NCBI GenBank assembly: GCA_014359475.1
Contig: JACIZI010000008.1
Span: 1-64,000 of the forward strand
DNA from: Marinobacter sp.
GTDB taxonomy: Bacteria; Pseudomonadota; Gammaproteobacteria; Pseudomonadales; Oleiphilaceae
Length of the DNA stretch: 64,000 nucleotides
Reading direction: 5' to 3'
Positions 27,942 to 36,385 of this stretch are shown here, piece after piece (position 1 is the stretch's first letter; each line of letters opens with the position of its first letter). A model generated the notes under the pieces. The model was not told where the DNA came from. It searched no databases and was given only the letters and a program-made list of their open reading frames with translations. The position numbers and the translations under genes were made by a program.

Positions 27942-28655
27942 TCATGCCTCCGGACCGGGCCATTGCCAGTCGAACGTCCAGTGACTGCCTCCGGGATTCT
28001 GCCCGGCATTTGCTTTGAGTATAGATAAAAAATGGTGCCTGGGAATAGTGCGCGCGCCCATCCGTAACAGATGGTTACTTTCCACCTGACAATCAATCAG
28101 CACAAAGCCCCATAGGCGGAGTTGATTTGCCAGATGCACCATGACGACCTTGGAGGCGTTGGTTTCCAGGGAGAACATGGACTCGCCAAAAAAGCAGCGC
28201 CCCAGGGCGACACCGTACATGCCCCCTACCAGTCTGCCATCCGCATTCCAGGCTTCAATGGAGTGGGCAATACCCATGTCGTGCAAGCGGGTATAGCTGG
28301 CTTTCATATCGTCGGTAATCCAGGTGCCCTCATCCCGGGTGATAGCGCAGAGTCTGATTACTTGCCGGAAATCCCGGTCTGCAGTTATCCGGAACAGTTG
28401 ACGATTCAGGGTGCGGCGAAGGCTGCGAGAGACGTGGATTTCATCAGGAAATAGTACGCAGCGCGGATCCGGAGACCACCACAGAATCGGCTGTTCCTCG
28501 CTGAACCAGGGAAATATACCCTGGCTATAGGCCAGAATCAGGCGCTTCGGGGAGAGATCTCCACCCACGGCCAGCAATCCGTCGGGATCTTCAAGGGCCT
28601 GTTCGGGCGGGGGAAACCAGAGGTGGTCCGGGTCAATCCAGGGTAACGAGGTCAT
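27942..28655 (-). CDS. aat: Leucyl/phenylalanyl-tRNA-protein transferase
   Basis: A 237-residue transferase that adds Leu or Phe from aminoacyl-tRNA to proteins with N-terminal Arg or Lys, marking them for ClpS-ClpAP. Family features include FPPPEQALEDPDGLLAVGGD, PILWWSPDPRCVLFP and FGESMFSLETNASKVVM. It is next to bpt and near clpS-clpA, completing the N-degron set. Confidence 0.96.
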   Translation of the reverse strand: MTSLPWIDPDHLWFPPPEQALEDPDGLLAVGGDLSPKRLILAYSQGIFPWFSEEQPILWWSPDPRCVLFPDEIHVSRSLRRTLNRQLFRITADRDFRQVIRLCAITRDEGTWITDDMKASYTRLHDMGIAHSIEAWNADGRLVGGMYGVALGRCFFGESMFSLETNASKVVMVHLANQLRLWGFVLIDCQVESNHLLRMGARTIPRHHFLSILKANAGQNPGGSHWTFDWQWPGPEA

Positions 28656-28692
28656 AACCCTTATATATCAGAAACAGGCAGGCATGGAAAAG

Positions 28693-28715
28693 GGAGCCGG
28701 ACCGTTGCCGGCTCC
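28693..28715 (-). terminator. Terminator after trxB
   Basis: On the minus strand GGAGCCGG and CCGGCTCC form an 8-bp stem with a 7-base loop, followed by CTTTTC. It lies between trxB and aat, so aat probably has its own promoter or relies on read-through. Confidence 0.65.
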
Positions 28716-28727
28716 GTGTATGAGCTG

Positions 28728-29837
<1,110 letters not shown>

Positions 29838-30749
29838 CTATTCAATTACCGGCACGGTGCTGAGCAATTGCCGGACCCGCTCATCGCTCTTGCCGGATTC
29901 ACCCTGTTCCAGCCTGTGACCGGCGACTGCGGGAAACACGGCCTGAACATCATCCGGCAGCACGTGGTGCCGGCCATCCATCAGGGCCCATGCCCGGGCT
30001 GCACGGACCAGCCCCAGACCTGCACGGGGGGATAAACCGTACATCAGACCGGGCATTTTCCGGCTTTGCTGCAGCAGGCGCTGGACATAATCCAGCAGCG
30101 CCGGGCTGGCGGTGACCCGCTCCACGCCATCCTGCAGGGTCTTGAGGTCAGCTTCACCGAGCAGAGAGGCCAGTTTTGCGGTCAGTTCCCGGCGGTCGGC
30201 GCCTTCCAGTAATTCTCGTTCCGCCCTGGGGTCCGGGTAACCGAGCTTCAGGCGCATCAGGAATCGGTCCAGCTGGGATTCCGGCAGCGGATAGGTGCCG
30301 CCCTGTTCCACCGGGTTCTGGGTGGCGATCACAAAGAACGGCCAGGGTAGTGGGCGGGTTTGCCCCTCAATGGACACCTGTCGCTCTTCCATGGCCTCCA
30401 GCAGGGCACTCTGGGTGCGGGGGGATGCGCGGTTGATCTCGTCCGCGAGAACTACCTGGGCAAAGATCGGGCCCGGGTGGAACACCAGGGCTCCGGCCTG
30501 TTTGTCGTACATGGAGAAGCCAAGCACATCCGCCGGTAACAGGTCGTTGGTGAACTGGATACGCTGATACGTAAGTCCCATGACTTTGGCCAGGGCGTGG
30601 GACAGGGTGGTTTTCCCCATACCCGGAATGTCTTCGATGAGCAGGTGACCTTTGGCCAGTAACCCGCACAGGGCCAGCCTGACCTGCTGCTCCTTGCCCA
30701 GCAGGATACCGTTGAGCTGGTCGACGACCGAGTCTGTCAGTTTCTTCAT
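29838..30749 (-). CDS. MoxR-family AAA+ ATPase
   Basis: A 303-residue AAA+ ATPase of the MoxR group, usually a chaperone that activates or assembles partner complexes with von Willebrand A proteins. Walker A is EDIPGMGKTTL, Walker B VVLADEINRASP, sensor 1 VIATQNPVEQ; the C-terminal lid is complete (GLSPRAGLGLVRA). Unusually, no DUF58 or VWA gene follows. The start is only 5 bases downstream of the aguB stop, so it is the last gene of the agmatine operon. Confidence 0.9.
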   Translation of the reverse strand: MKKLTDSVVDQLNGILLGKEQQVRLALCGLLAKGHLLIEDIPGMGKTTLSHALAKVMGLTYQRIQFTNDLLPADVLGFSMYDKQAGALVFHPGPIFAQVVLADEINRASPRTQSALLEAMEERQVSIEGQTRPLPWPFFVIATQNPVEQGGTYPLPESQLDRFLMRLKLGYPDPRAERELLEGADRRELTAKLASLLGEADLKTLQDGVERVTASPALLDYVQRLLQQSRKMPGLMYGLSPRAGLGLVRAARAWALMDGRHHVLPDDVQAVFPAVAGHRLEQGESGKSDERVRQLLSTVPVIE

Positions 30750-30754
30750 GGCGA

Positions 30755-31669
30755 TCAGTCCCTCGCCCTTCGCGTCAGGTCGCCGTAAGCATCAATGCGC
30801 CGGTCTCGCAGGTAGGGCCAGATGCGGCGTATGGATTCGCTGCGGTCCATATCCAGCGTGGCACTGACAATGGACTCACTGTGATTGTCGGCCCTGGCCA
30901 GAAATTCTCCCTGAGGGCCGCAGATAAAGCTGTTGCCCCAGAAGCGGATGCCGTCGGACTGACCGGATGGGTCAGGTTCCGTGCCAATACGGTTAGGTGC
31001 GATAACCGGAAGGTTATTGGCGATGGCGTGCCCCCGCTGCACCGTGACCCAGGCATCGAGTTGCCGGGCCTGCTCAGCGGGGTCATCCGTCACGTCCCAG
31101 CCGATGGCGGTGGGATAGATCAGTAATTCGGCACCCGCCAGTGCCATCAGCCGGGCCGCCTCCGGGTACCATTGGTCCCAGCAGACCAGCACACCCAGTC
31201 GCCCGAGGCTGGTGTCTATCGGGGTAAAGCCGGCGGAATTCTCCCCCCCGTCTCCGGGCGTGAAGTAGAATTTTTCGTAAAAGCCGGGATCATCCGGAAT
31301 GTGCATCTTGCGGTAGGTGCCCGCCAGAGTGCCGTCGCTGTCCAGCACCACCGCGGTGTTGTGGTAGATGCCATTCATGCGGCGCTCAAAGAGGGAGCCG
31401 ACCAGAACGATACCAAGTTCTGCGGCCAGGGCCCCCAGCTGTTTGGTGGCCGGGCCGGGAATCGGCTCGGCCAGCTCAAAACGGTTGGTGTCCTCGGTCT
31501 GACAGAAATATCGTGATGTGTGCAGTTCCTGGAGGACCACCAGTCGGGCACCGTCCGCGGCCGCTGCACGCGCCAGGCGCTCACTGGTCTGCAGGTTGTT
31601 TTCCCGGTCATCGCCACAGGCCTGTTGTATGGCTGCGATCCGGATCTGGCGGGAAGAAGTTGGCTTCAT
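30755..31669 (-). CDS. aguB: N-carbamoylputrescine amidase
   Basis: A 304-residue nitrilase-superfamily enzyme that hydrolyses N-carbamoylputrescine to putrescine, CO2 and ammonia. The catalytic triad is Glu48 (VVLQELH), Lys121 (YRKMHIPD) and Cys163 (LVCWDQWYPEAARL). The DQWYPE segment is typical of AguB. It overlaps aguA by 4 bases, and the pair converts agmatine to putrescine. Confidence 0.94.
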   Translation of the reverse strand: MKPTSSRQIRIAAIQQACGDDRENNLQTSERLARAAAADGARLVVLQELHTSRYFCQTEDTNRFELAEPIPGPATKQLGALAAELGIVLVGSLFERRMNGIYHNTAVVLDSDGTLAGTYRKMHIPDDPGFYEKFYFTPGDGGENSAGFTPIDTSLGRLGVLVCWDQWYPEAARLMALAGAELLIYPTAIGWDVTDDPAEQARQLDAWVTVQRGHAIANNLPVIAPNRIGTEPDPSGQSDGIRFWGNSFICGPQGEFLARADNHSESIVSATLDMDRSESIRRIWPYLRDRRIDAYGDLTRRARD

Positions 31670-32724
31670 GGTCGCAAGGTTCCTTCAGGCAGTTGCATGG
31701 TGACGCAATGAAGACTGCCGTGCTGCTCAATCAGCGGCCGGCAGTTAACCGGAATGATTTCCCGTTCCGGGAACAGCGCGCCGACAATCGTAATGGCCTC
31801 GGCATCCTGGGGCACATCGTAGACGGGCAGCAGCACCGCCCCGTTAATGATCAGAAAATTGGCGTAGGTCGCCGGCAACCGCTGGCCGTCCGCATCGTAA
31901 CAGGCCTCGGGCCAGGGCAGGGCGGTGAGCTGCCATGGTTTGCCCTCGGGTGTCCGGAACTGCTGCAGTTCCTGCTCCATGGCCTGCAGGGCAGGGTAGT
32001 GTTCATCGCCGGGATCCGTACAGCGCACGTAACAGATATGCCCGGGGCCGCAAAATCGCGCCAGGGTATCAATGTGGCTGTCGGTATCATCGCCGGCCAG
32101 GTATCCGTGGTTAAGCCACAGTATCTGGCGGCAGCCCAGTAACTCCGCCAACATCTGCTCGATGTCTTCCCGGTGCATGCCGGGATTGCGGGTGGAGCTC
32201 AGCAGGCATTCACTGGTGGTCAGCAGGGTATCCTGGCCATTGCATTCCAGCGAGCCTCCCTCCAGTACCATGTCCACCCTGCGCATGGGCGTGTTGCCGA
32301 AGCAGCCACTGGCGGCAAGCCGGGCGTTGAGCGCATCGTCCTTTTCCCAGGGAAATTTACCGCCCCAGGCGTTGAAGCGGAAGTCGAGCAGTTGCACGCC
32401 TTCCGCACCGCTGACCGACAGCGGGCCGTGGTCTCTGGCCCAGGTGTCGTTGGCCGGAGCCGGCACGGTAATGACCCGCCCGGGAAGATTCTGGTCCTGG
32501 ATGTAGTGATTAAGCTCTGCCTCAAGGGATTGCAACCGGGTGACGTGTTCACAGCTGACCAGCAGGTCCTCATGGTGCAGCACGCCTTTGGCGATGGCCA
32601 GGAATACCGGCTCCACTTCTTCAAGTACCGGGTACCAGTCGGTACCGGGATGAGGCCAGGTGAGCATGACACCGCTCTGCGGGGCCCATTCGGGAATCAT
32701 CGTCGGGGTCTGGTCTTGGATCAA
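31666..32724 (-). CDS. aguA: Agmatine deiminase
   Basis: A 352-residue enzyme of the guanidino-modifying family that converts agmatine to N-carbamoylputrescine. MIPEWAPQSGVMLTWPH, the TWARDHGP segment with an active-site Asp, GGSLECNG and the catalytic Cys near the C-terminus in GSLHCVTMQ are visible. I chose the TTG start at 32724 because a GAGGTAA ribosome binding site lies about 8 bases before it. The next ATG, at 32700, has no such site. Stop overlaps aguB start. Confidence 0.9.
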   Translation of the reverse strand: MIQDQTPTMIPEWAPQSGVMLTWPHPGTDWYPVLEEVEPVFLAIAKGVLHHEDLLVSCEHVTRLQSLEAELNHYIQDQNLPGRVITVPAPANDTWARDHGPLSVSGAEGVQLLDFRFNAWGGKFPWEKDDALNARLAASGCFGNTPMRRVDMVLEGGSLECNGQDTLLTTSECLLSSTRNPGMHREDIEQMLAELLGCRQILWLNHGYLAGDDTDSHIDTLARFCGPGHICYVRCTDPGDEHYPALQAMEQELQQFRTPEGKPWQLTALPWPEACYDADGQRLPATYANFLIINGAVLLPVYDVPQDAEAITIVGALFPEREIIPVNCRPLIEQHGSLHCVTMQLPEGTLRP

Positions 32725-32731
32725 AGCGTTA

Positions 32732-33052
32732 TTACCTCGGTTTAACCACGGTATGGATGACCCGGCCCTGCTCAAAATAGACAATAAACTCCGCATAGTG
32801 CCAGCGGGTAATGGGTGGCTGGCCGACCGGGGCTTCAATCTGTCCGGGAGAACCGAACCTCTCACGCACCTGGGCCTTGCTCTGTCCGGTTTGCGGCAGG
32901 TCGCCCACAGCGGCACGGTCCGCCTGGGACATGACTGGCACCCGGGTCTGCTCTGCCATGCTGGAGGTGGCGGGCAATACGGTGAGCAATACGGCGCTCG
33001 CCATGACCCCCAGGGTGGTTTTTATTGATCGTTTAGGTGAGTTTTTCAACAC
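32732..33052 (-). CDS. Small exported protein, SmpA/OmlA-like fold possible
   Basis: 106 residues with a signal peptide (basic start, hydrophobic MASAVLLTVLPATSS, AEQ cleavage site). The mature part (GQSKAQVRERFGSPGQIEAP, then WHYAEFIVYFEQGRVIHTVV) recalls the SmpA/OmlA-type repeat of small outer-membrane assembly proteins, but this is only a pattern match. I chose the GTG at 33052, supported by AAGGGG. It lies 7 bases before the aguA start and may be the operon's first gene. Confidence 0.6.
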   Translation of the reverse strand: MLKNSPKRSIKTTLGVMASAVLLTVLPATSSMAEQTRVPVMSQADRAAVGDLPQTGQSKAQVRERFGSPGQIEAPVGQPPITRWHYAEFIVYFEQGRVIHTVVKPR

Positions 33053-33135
33053 TGCGCTACCCCTTGATAGTTTGCGGGCCTGCTCGTCTGGCTGGCAAAT
33101 TCCTGTTCCGGATTCCATGTATACCGTTGAAACGC

Positions 33136-33732
33136 TCAGGTATCCAGCCCCTGTTGCTGATCATGCTGGCGTTTACGGATTTGCCAGCGCATGACGTGCC
33201 GGGCAATCAATTGCCGGTCCGTATTCGGCAAGTCGATGAATTCAGTGTGTACGCGGCCGCTGGCGGATATATCCAACACTTTTGCACGGGCCTCCACCTG
33301 ATAGAGTTCCGGCGGCAATACCATGCGCAGAGTGATCTCTTCACCGGGGCTGAAGGCGGCACTGTCCTGCATAAATGCCAGCCCGCCCTCACTGAGGATC
33401 ACGTCCTGCCATCGCACTGCTTGCATCATGTTTTGTTCAAAGGTGATAATGCGCGCCAGTGTATCCAGCTTGCTGTTCAGGGTCTTGAACAGTGAGCCCA
33501 GCAGACGGTCCCTTTCGGACAGAGTCGCCAGGTTCATGCGAATGTCCTGGTCCAGGCGCCGTAACTCGCCCCGCAGGGCATGCAGATGCCCGGCTGCCCC
33601 GGATTGCTTGCTGCCTTCAGCGCTGGCTGAGCGGCAGATTTCCAGTCCGATGTGATCCTCAATGCGGAAATAGTTGCGCCTCTCGATATCCGGGCTGGCT
33701 GATGGTTCATCGCTGGGGGATGGTCTGCGCAT
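33136..33732 (-). CDS. PilZ-domain protein
   Basis: 198 residues. The N-terminal ERRNYFRIEDHIGLE carries the arginine-rich PilZ entry motif (RRxxxR). After a helical stretch of about 65 residues, the second part has MVLPPELYQVEARAKVLDIS and RVHTEFIDLPNTDRQLI. A classical D/NxSxxG follows the pattern only loosely (DISASG). It probably binds cyclic di-GMP or is a degenerate PilZ; the diguanylate cyclase at 64-1491 is the only other c-di-GMP gene here. It has its own start 83 bases upstream of the small exported protein. Confidence 0.75.
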   Translation of the reverse strand: MRRPSPSDEPSASPDIERRNYFRIEDHIGLEICRSASAEGSKQSGAAGHLHALRGELRRLDQDIRMNLATLSERDRLLGSLFKTLNSKLDTLARIITFEQNMMQAVRWQDVILSEGGLAFMQDSAAFSPGEEITLRMVLPPELYQVEARAKVLDISASGRVHTEFIDLPNTDRQLIARHVMRWQIRKRQHDQQQGLDT

Positions 33733-33839
33733 CTTTACTCCATTGTGGCTGGCTGTTCTTGTAGTTAGTAAGTCAAGTGTAGTGCAGTCTGTTGCAAGGC
33801 TGCACCCAACTCTCGTAAGGATGACAACAGGCCGGATTG

Positions 33840-35081
33840 ATGTTCAAACCCTTATCCTTGTATGTCGGTTTGCGGTACACCGCTGCCAAACGACGCAACC
33901 ATTTTATTTCATTTATTTCCCTGACTTCCATGATCGGTCTGATGCTGGGGGTGGCGGTACTGATCATTGTGCTTTCGGTGATGAACGGTTTTGACCGGGA
34001 GCTGAAGCAGCGGATTCTTGGCATGGTTCCCCATGCCACGATTCAGGCTCCGGACGGCATGGATGACTGGCAGTCGGTGGATGAAAAGGTGACCAGGCAT
34101 CCGCAGGTGATCGCGGCGGCACCGTTCATCCAGGGACAGGGTATGGTGACCGGCGGTGGTGAGGTGCGTGGCGTAATGATCAATGGCGTGTTACCCGAGG
34201 AAGAGCGTACCGTCTCGATTATCGAGAATCACATGGAGCAGGGCAGCCTGAATGATCTCCGGGCCGGTGAGTTCGGTATCATCATCGGAAGGCTGATGGC
34301 AAGAAATCTGCGTCTCGGCATCGGCGACAAGATAACGATCGTACTGCCGGAAGCGACTCTCAGTCCGGCCGGAGTGTTGCCGCGACTGAAGCGCTTTGAG
34401 GTGAAAGGCATCTTCAGCGTGGGTGCAGAGCTGGACGGCAGTTATACCCTGGTTCACATGGATGATGCTGCGAAACTGATGCGTACCGGTGGCAAAGCCC
34501 AGGGGGTGCGCCTGTTACTGGATGATCTGTTCAGTGCTCCCCGGGTGGCCAACGAAACCGCCCGGACGCTGGGCGGTCGCTACTATATTTCAGACTGGAC
34601 CCGCACCCATGGCAATCTGTTTCAGGCCATTCAGATGGAAAAGACCATGATCGGCCTGTTGCTGATGTTCATAGTGGCGGTCGCTGCCTTCAACATCGTG
34701 TCCACACTGGTGATGGTGGTGACCGACAAGACCGGCGATATCGCCATTCTGCGTACCATGGGGGCCACGCCCGGCAGAATCATGCGCATTTTCATCATTC
34801 AGGGCGCGGTAATTGGTATTGTCGGTACCCTGACCGGCACTGCTCTGGGCATTCTTGGTGCGCTCAATATCAGTGGCATCATCAGTTGGATAGAGGGTGT
34901 GCTGGGGCAGCAGTTCCTGAGCGCCGATGTTTATTTCATCAGCTACCTGCCGTCCCAGTTGCAGTGGGCCGATGTGATAGTTATCAGTGGTTCGGGGCTG
35001 GCGCTCAGCCTGCTGGCTACCATTTACCCGGCCTGGCGTGCTTCCCGGGTCGACCCGGCGGAGGCGTTGCGCTATGAATAA
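33840..35081 (+). CDS. lolC: Lipoprotein-releasing transporter permease (LolC/LolE family)
   Basis: A 413-residue inner-membrane permease of the Lol system, which extracts outer-membrane lipoproteins for LolA. It has the FtsX-like plan: an N-terminal helix near 25-45, a periplasmic domain to about 265 and three C-terminal helices. Visible signatures are NHFISFISLTSMIGLMLGVA and VSTLVMVVTDKTGDIAILRT. It is followed directly by lolD with an 8-base overlap, and there is no second permease. The ATG at 33840 follows a TTG in the same frame. Confidence 0.9.
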   Translation: MFKPLSLYVGLRYTAAKRRNHFISFISLTSMIGLMLGVAVLIIVLSVMNGFDRELKQRILGMVPHATIQAPDGMDDWQSVDEKVTRHPQVIAAAPFIQGQGMVTGGGEVRGVMINGVLPEEERTVSIIENHMEQGSLNDLRAGEFGIIIGRLMARNLRLGIGDKITIVLPEATLSPAGVLPRLKRFEVKGIFSVGAELDGSYTLVHMDDAAKLMRTGGKAQGVRLLLDDLFSAPRVANETARTLGGRYYISDWTRTHGNLFQAIQMEKTMIGLLLMFIVAVAAFNIVSTLVMVVTDKTGDIAILRTMGATPGRIMRIFIIQGAVIGIVGTLTGTALGILGALNISGIISWIEGVLGQQFLSADVYFISYLPSQLQWADVIVISGSGLALSLLATIYPAWRASRVDPAEALRYE

Positions 35082-35775
35082 GACTCCGGAGAACCAGAGC
35101 CTGGTTATCGACTGTGAGACGGTTACCCGGACTTACCGGGAGGGACCGGAGGAACTGACCATCTTTTCCGACATCTCCCTGCAGGTTGCCGCCGGAGAAA
35201 CGGTGGCGATTGTGGGCAGCAGCGGGGCGGGGAAAACCACGCTGCTTAACTTGCTGGGTGGACTGGACAAGCCGTCGTCAGGCAGGATCGCCATCTGTGG
35301 CGAGGATATTCACCGCCTCAGCGAGGCGGGAAGGGCCCGTTTCCGTAGTCGTAACCTGGGCTTTGTTTACCAGTTCCACCATTTGTTGCCGGAATTTTCT
35401 GCTCTCGAGAATGTGATGATGCCCTGCGTGTTAGGCAAGGATTCGGTCCGCAAGGCAGAGCAAAAGGCAAAGGCCATGCTTGATTCGGTGGGTCTTTCGG
35501 CAAGGTTAAGTCATAAGCCCGGCGAATTGTCCGGAGGTGAGCGCCAGCGTGTGGCGATTGCCCGCGCCCTGGTGAATGAGCCCGGTTGCGTGCTGATGGA
35601 TGAACCCACAGGCAACCTGGACGAGCAGACCGGGGAGGGGGTCAGGCAACTGATCGAAGCCTTGCGGGATCGGCTGGGAATTGCGTTTGTGCTGGTGACC
35701 CATGACCGGGCCATGGCGCAGAGTCTGGGCCGGGTGATGCGTCTGGAGCAAGGCAGATTACAGCAGGTCAGCTAG
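35074..35775 (+). CDS. lolD: LolD, ATPase of the lipoprotein-releasing transporter
   Basis: A 233-residue ABC ATPase. Walker A is GSSGAGKTTLLNLLGG, the Q-loop YQFHHLLPEFSALENVMMP is the Lol-type motif, the signature LSGGERQRVAIARAL and Walker B VLMDEPTGNLD. The N-terminal 29 codons of the longer frame overlap lolC, so the ATG at 35074 is used, overlapping lolC by 8 bases. Its 3' end overlaps the convergent DUF2062 gene by 8 bases. Confidence 0.94.
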   Translation: MNKTPENQSLVIDCETVTRTYREGPEELTIFSDISLQVAAGETVAIVGSSGAGKTTLLNLLGGLDKPSSGRIAICGEDIHRLSEAGRARFRSRNLGFVYQFHHLLPEFSALENVMMPCVLGKDSVRKAEQKAKAMLDSVGLSARLSHKPGELSGGERQRVAIARALVNEPGCVLMDEPTGNLDEQTGEGVRQLIEALRDRLGIAFVLVTHDRAMAQSLGRVMRLEQGRLQQVS

Positions 35776-36304
35776 ACCGGGTGGCGGTCCGCCGACCGTT
35801 TTGCTGCCGGGCACGCCATTCTGCCCGCACCTTGCGCCGCCAGAGGTACTGGATGGTGAGGTAGGCAATGCAGCTGGCCAGGGTGCCCAGCACCAGTGAG
35901 CCCACGTACAGGGGGATGCCGATGTCCATTAACCGGTTGCTGAGCCAGCTCCAGGAAAGGTGGAACTCGAATTCGAGTATCGGGCGGTTCAGTAACCAGG
36001 CCCCCACCTTGTAGTTGAAGTAGAACAGGGGCGGCATGGTGATCGGGTTGCTGATCCAGACCGTTACCACCGAAAGGGGCAGGTTGGCGTTCATCCAGAC
36101 AGCAAAAAACGCTGCCGCCACCATCTGGAAGGGCATGGGGATGAACGCAAAGAAAATGCCGATCAGAAACGCCCGGGCCACGCTGTGGCGGTTGATGTGC
36201 CACAGATTGGGTTCGTGCAGAATGTCGCCAAGGAAGCTCAATGCTTGCATGCTCCGGACCTTGTCCGGGGATGGCAGATAGCGCTTCATGAACTTTTTAG
36301 GCAT
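35768..36304 (-). CDS. DUF2062 inner-membrane protein
   Basis: A 178-residue protein of the DUF2062 family. Family signatures are NRHSVARAFLIGIFFAFIPM, PFQMVAAAFFAVWMNANLP and SNPITMPPLFYFNYKVGAWLL. It has about three membrane segments. Function unknown. The ATG at 36304 has the family's usual basic N-terminus (MPKKFMKRYLPSPD). It converges with lolD by 8 bases and is divergent from comEC, with about 80 bases between. Confidence 0.9.
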   Translation of the reverse strand: MPKKFMKRYLPSPDKVRSMQALSFLGDILHEPNLWHINRHSVARAFLIGIFFAFIPMPFQMVAAAFFAVWMNANLPLSVVTVWISNPITMPPLFYFNYKVGAWLLNRPILEFEFHLSWSWLSNRLMDIGIPLYVGSLVLGTLASCIAYLTIQYLWRRKVRAEWRARQQNGRRTATRSS

Positions 36305-36385
36305 GGGAAATTCTGCCTGATCCGGAAATAGCCTGGTTCGGAAAAAACCGCGACTGGGCTCTGTGATTGCCACGGAGGACAAGGA

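Noticed and set aside
32725..32916. Upstream in-frame extension of aguA
   Set aside because: No ribosome binding site or similarity; it overlaps the small exported-protein gene.
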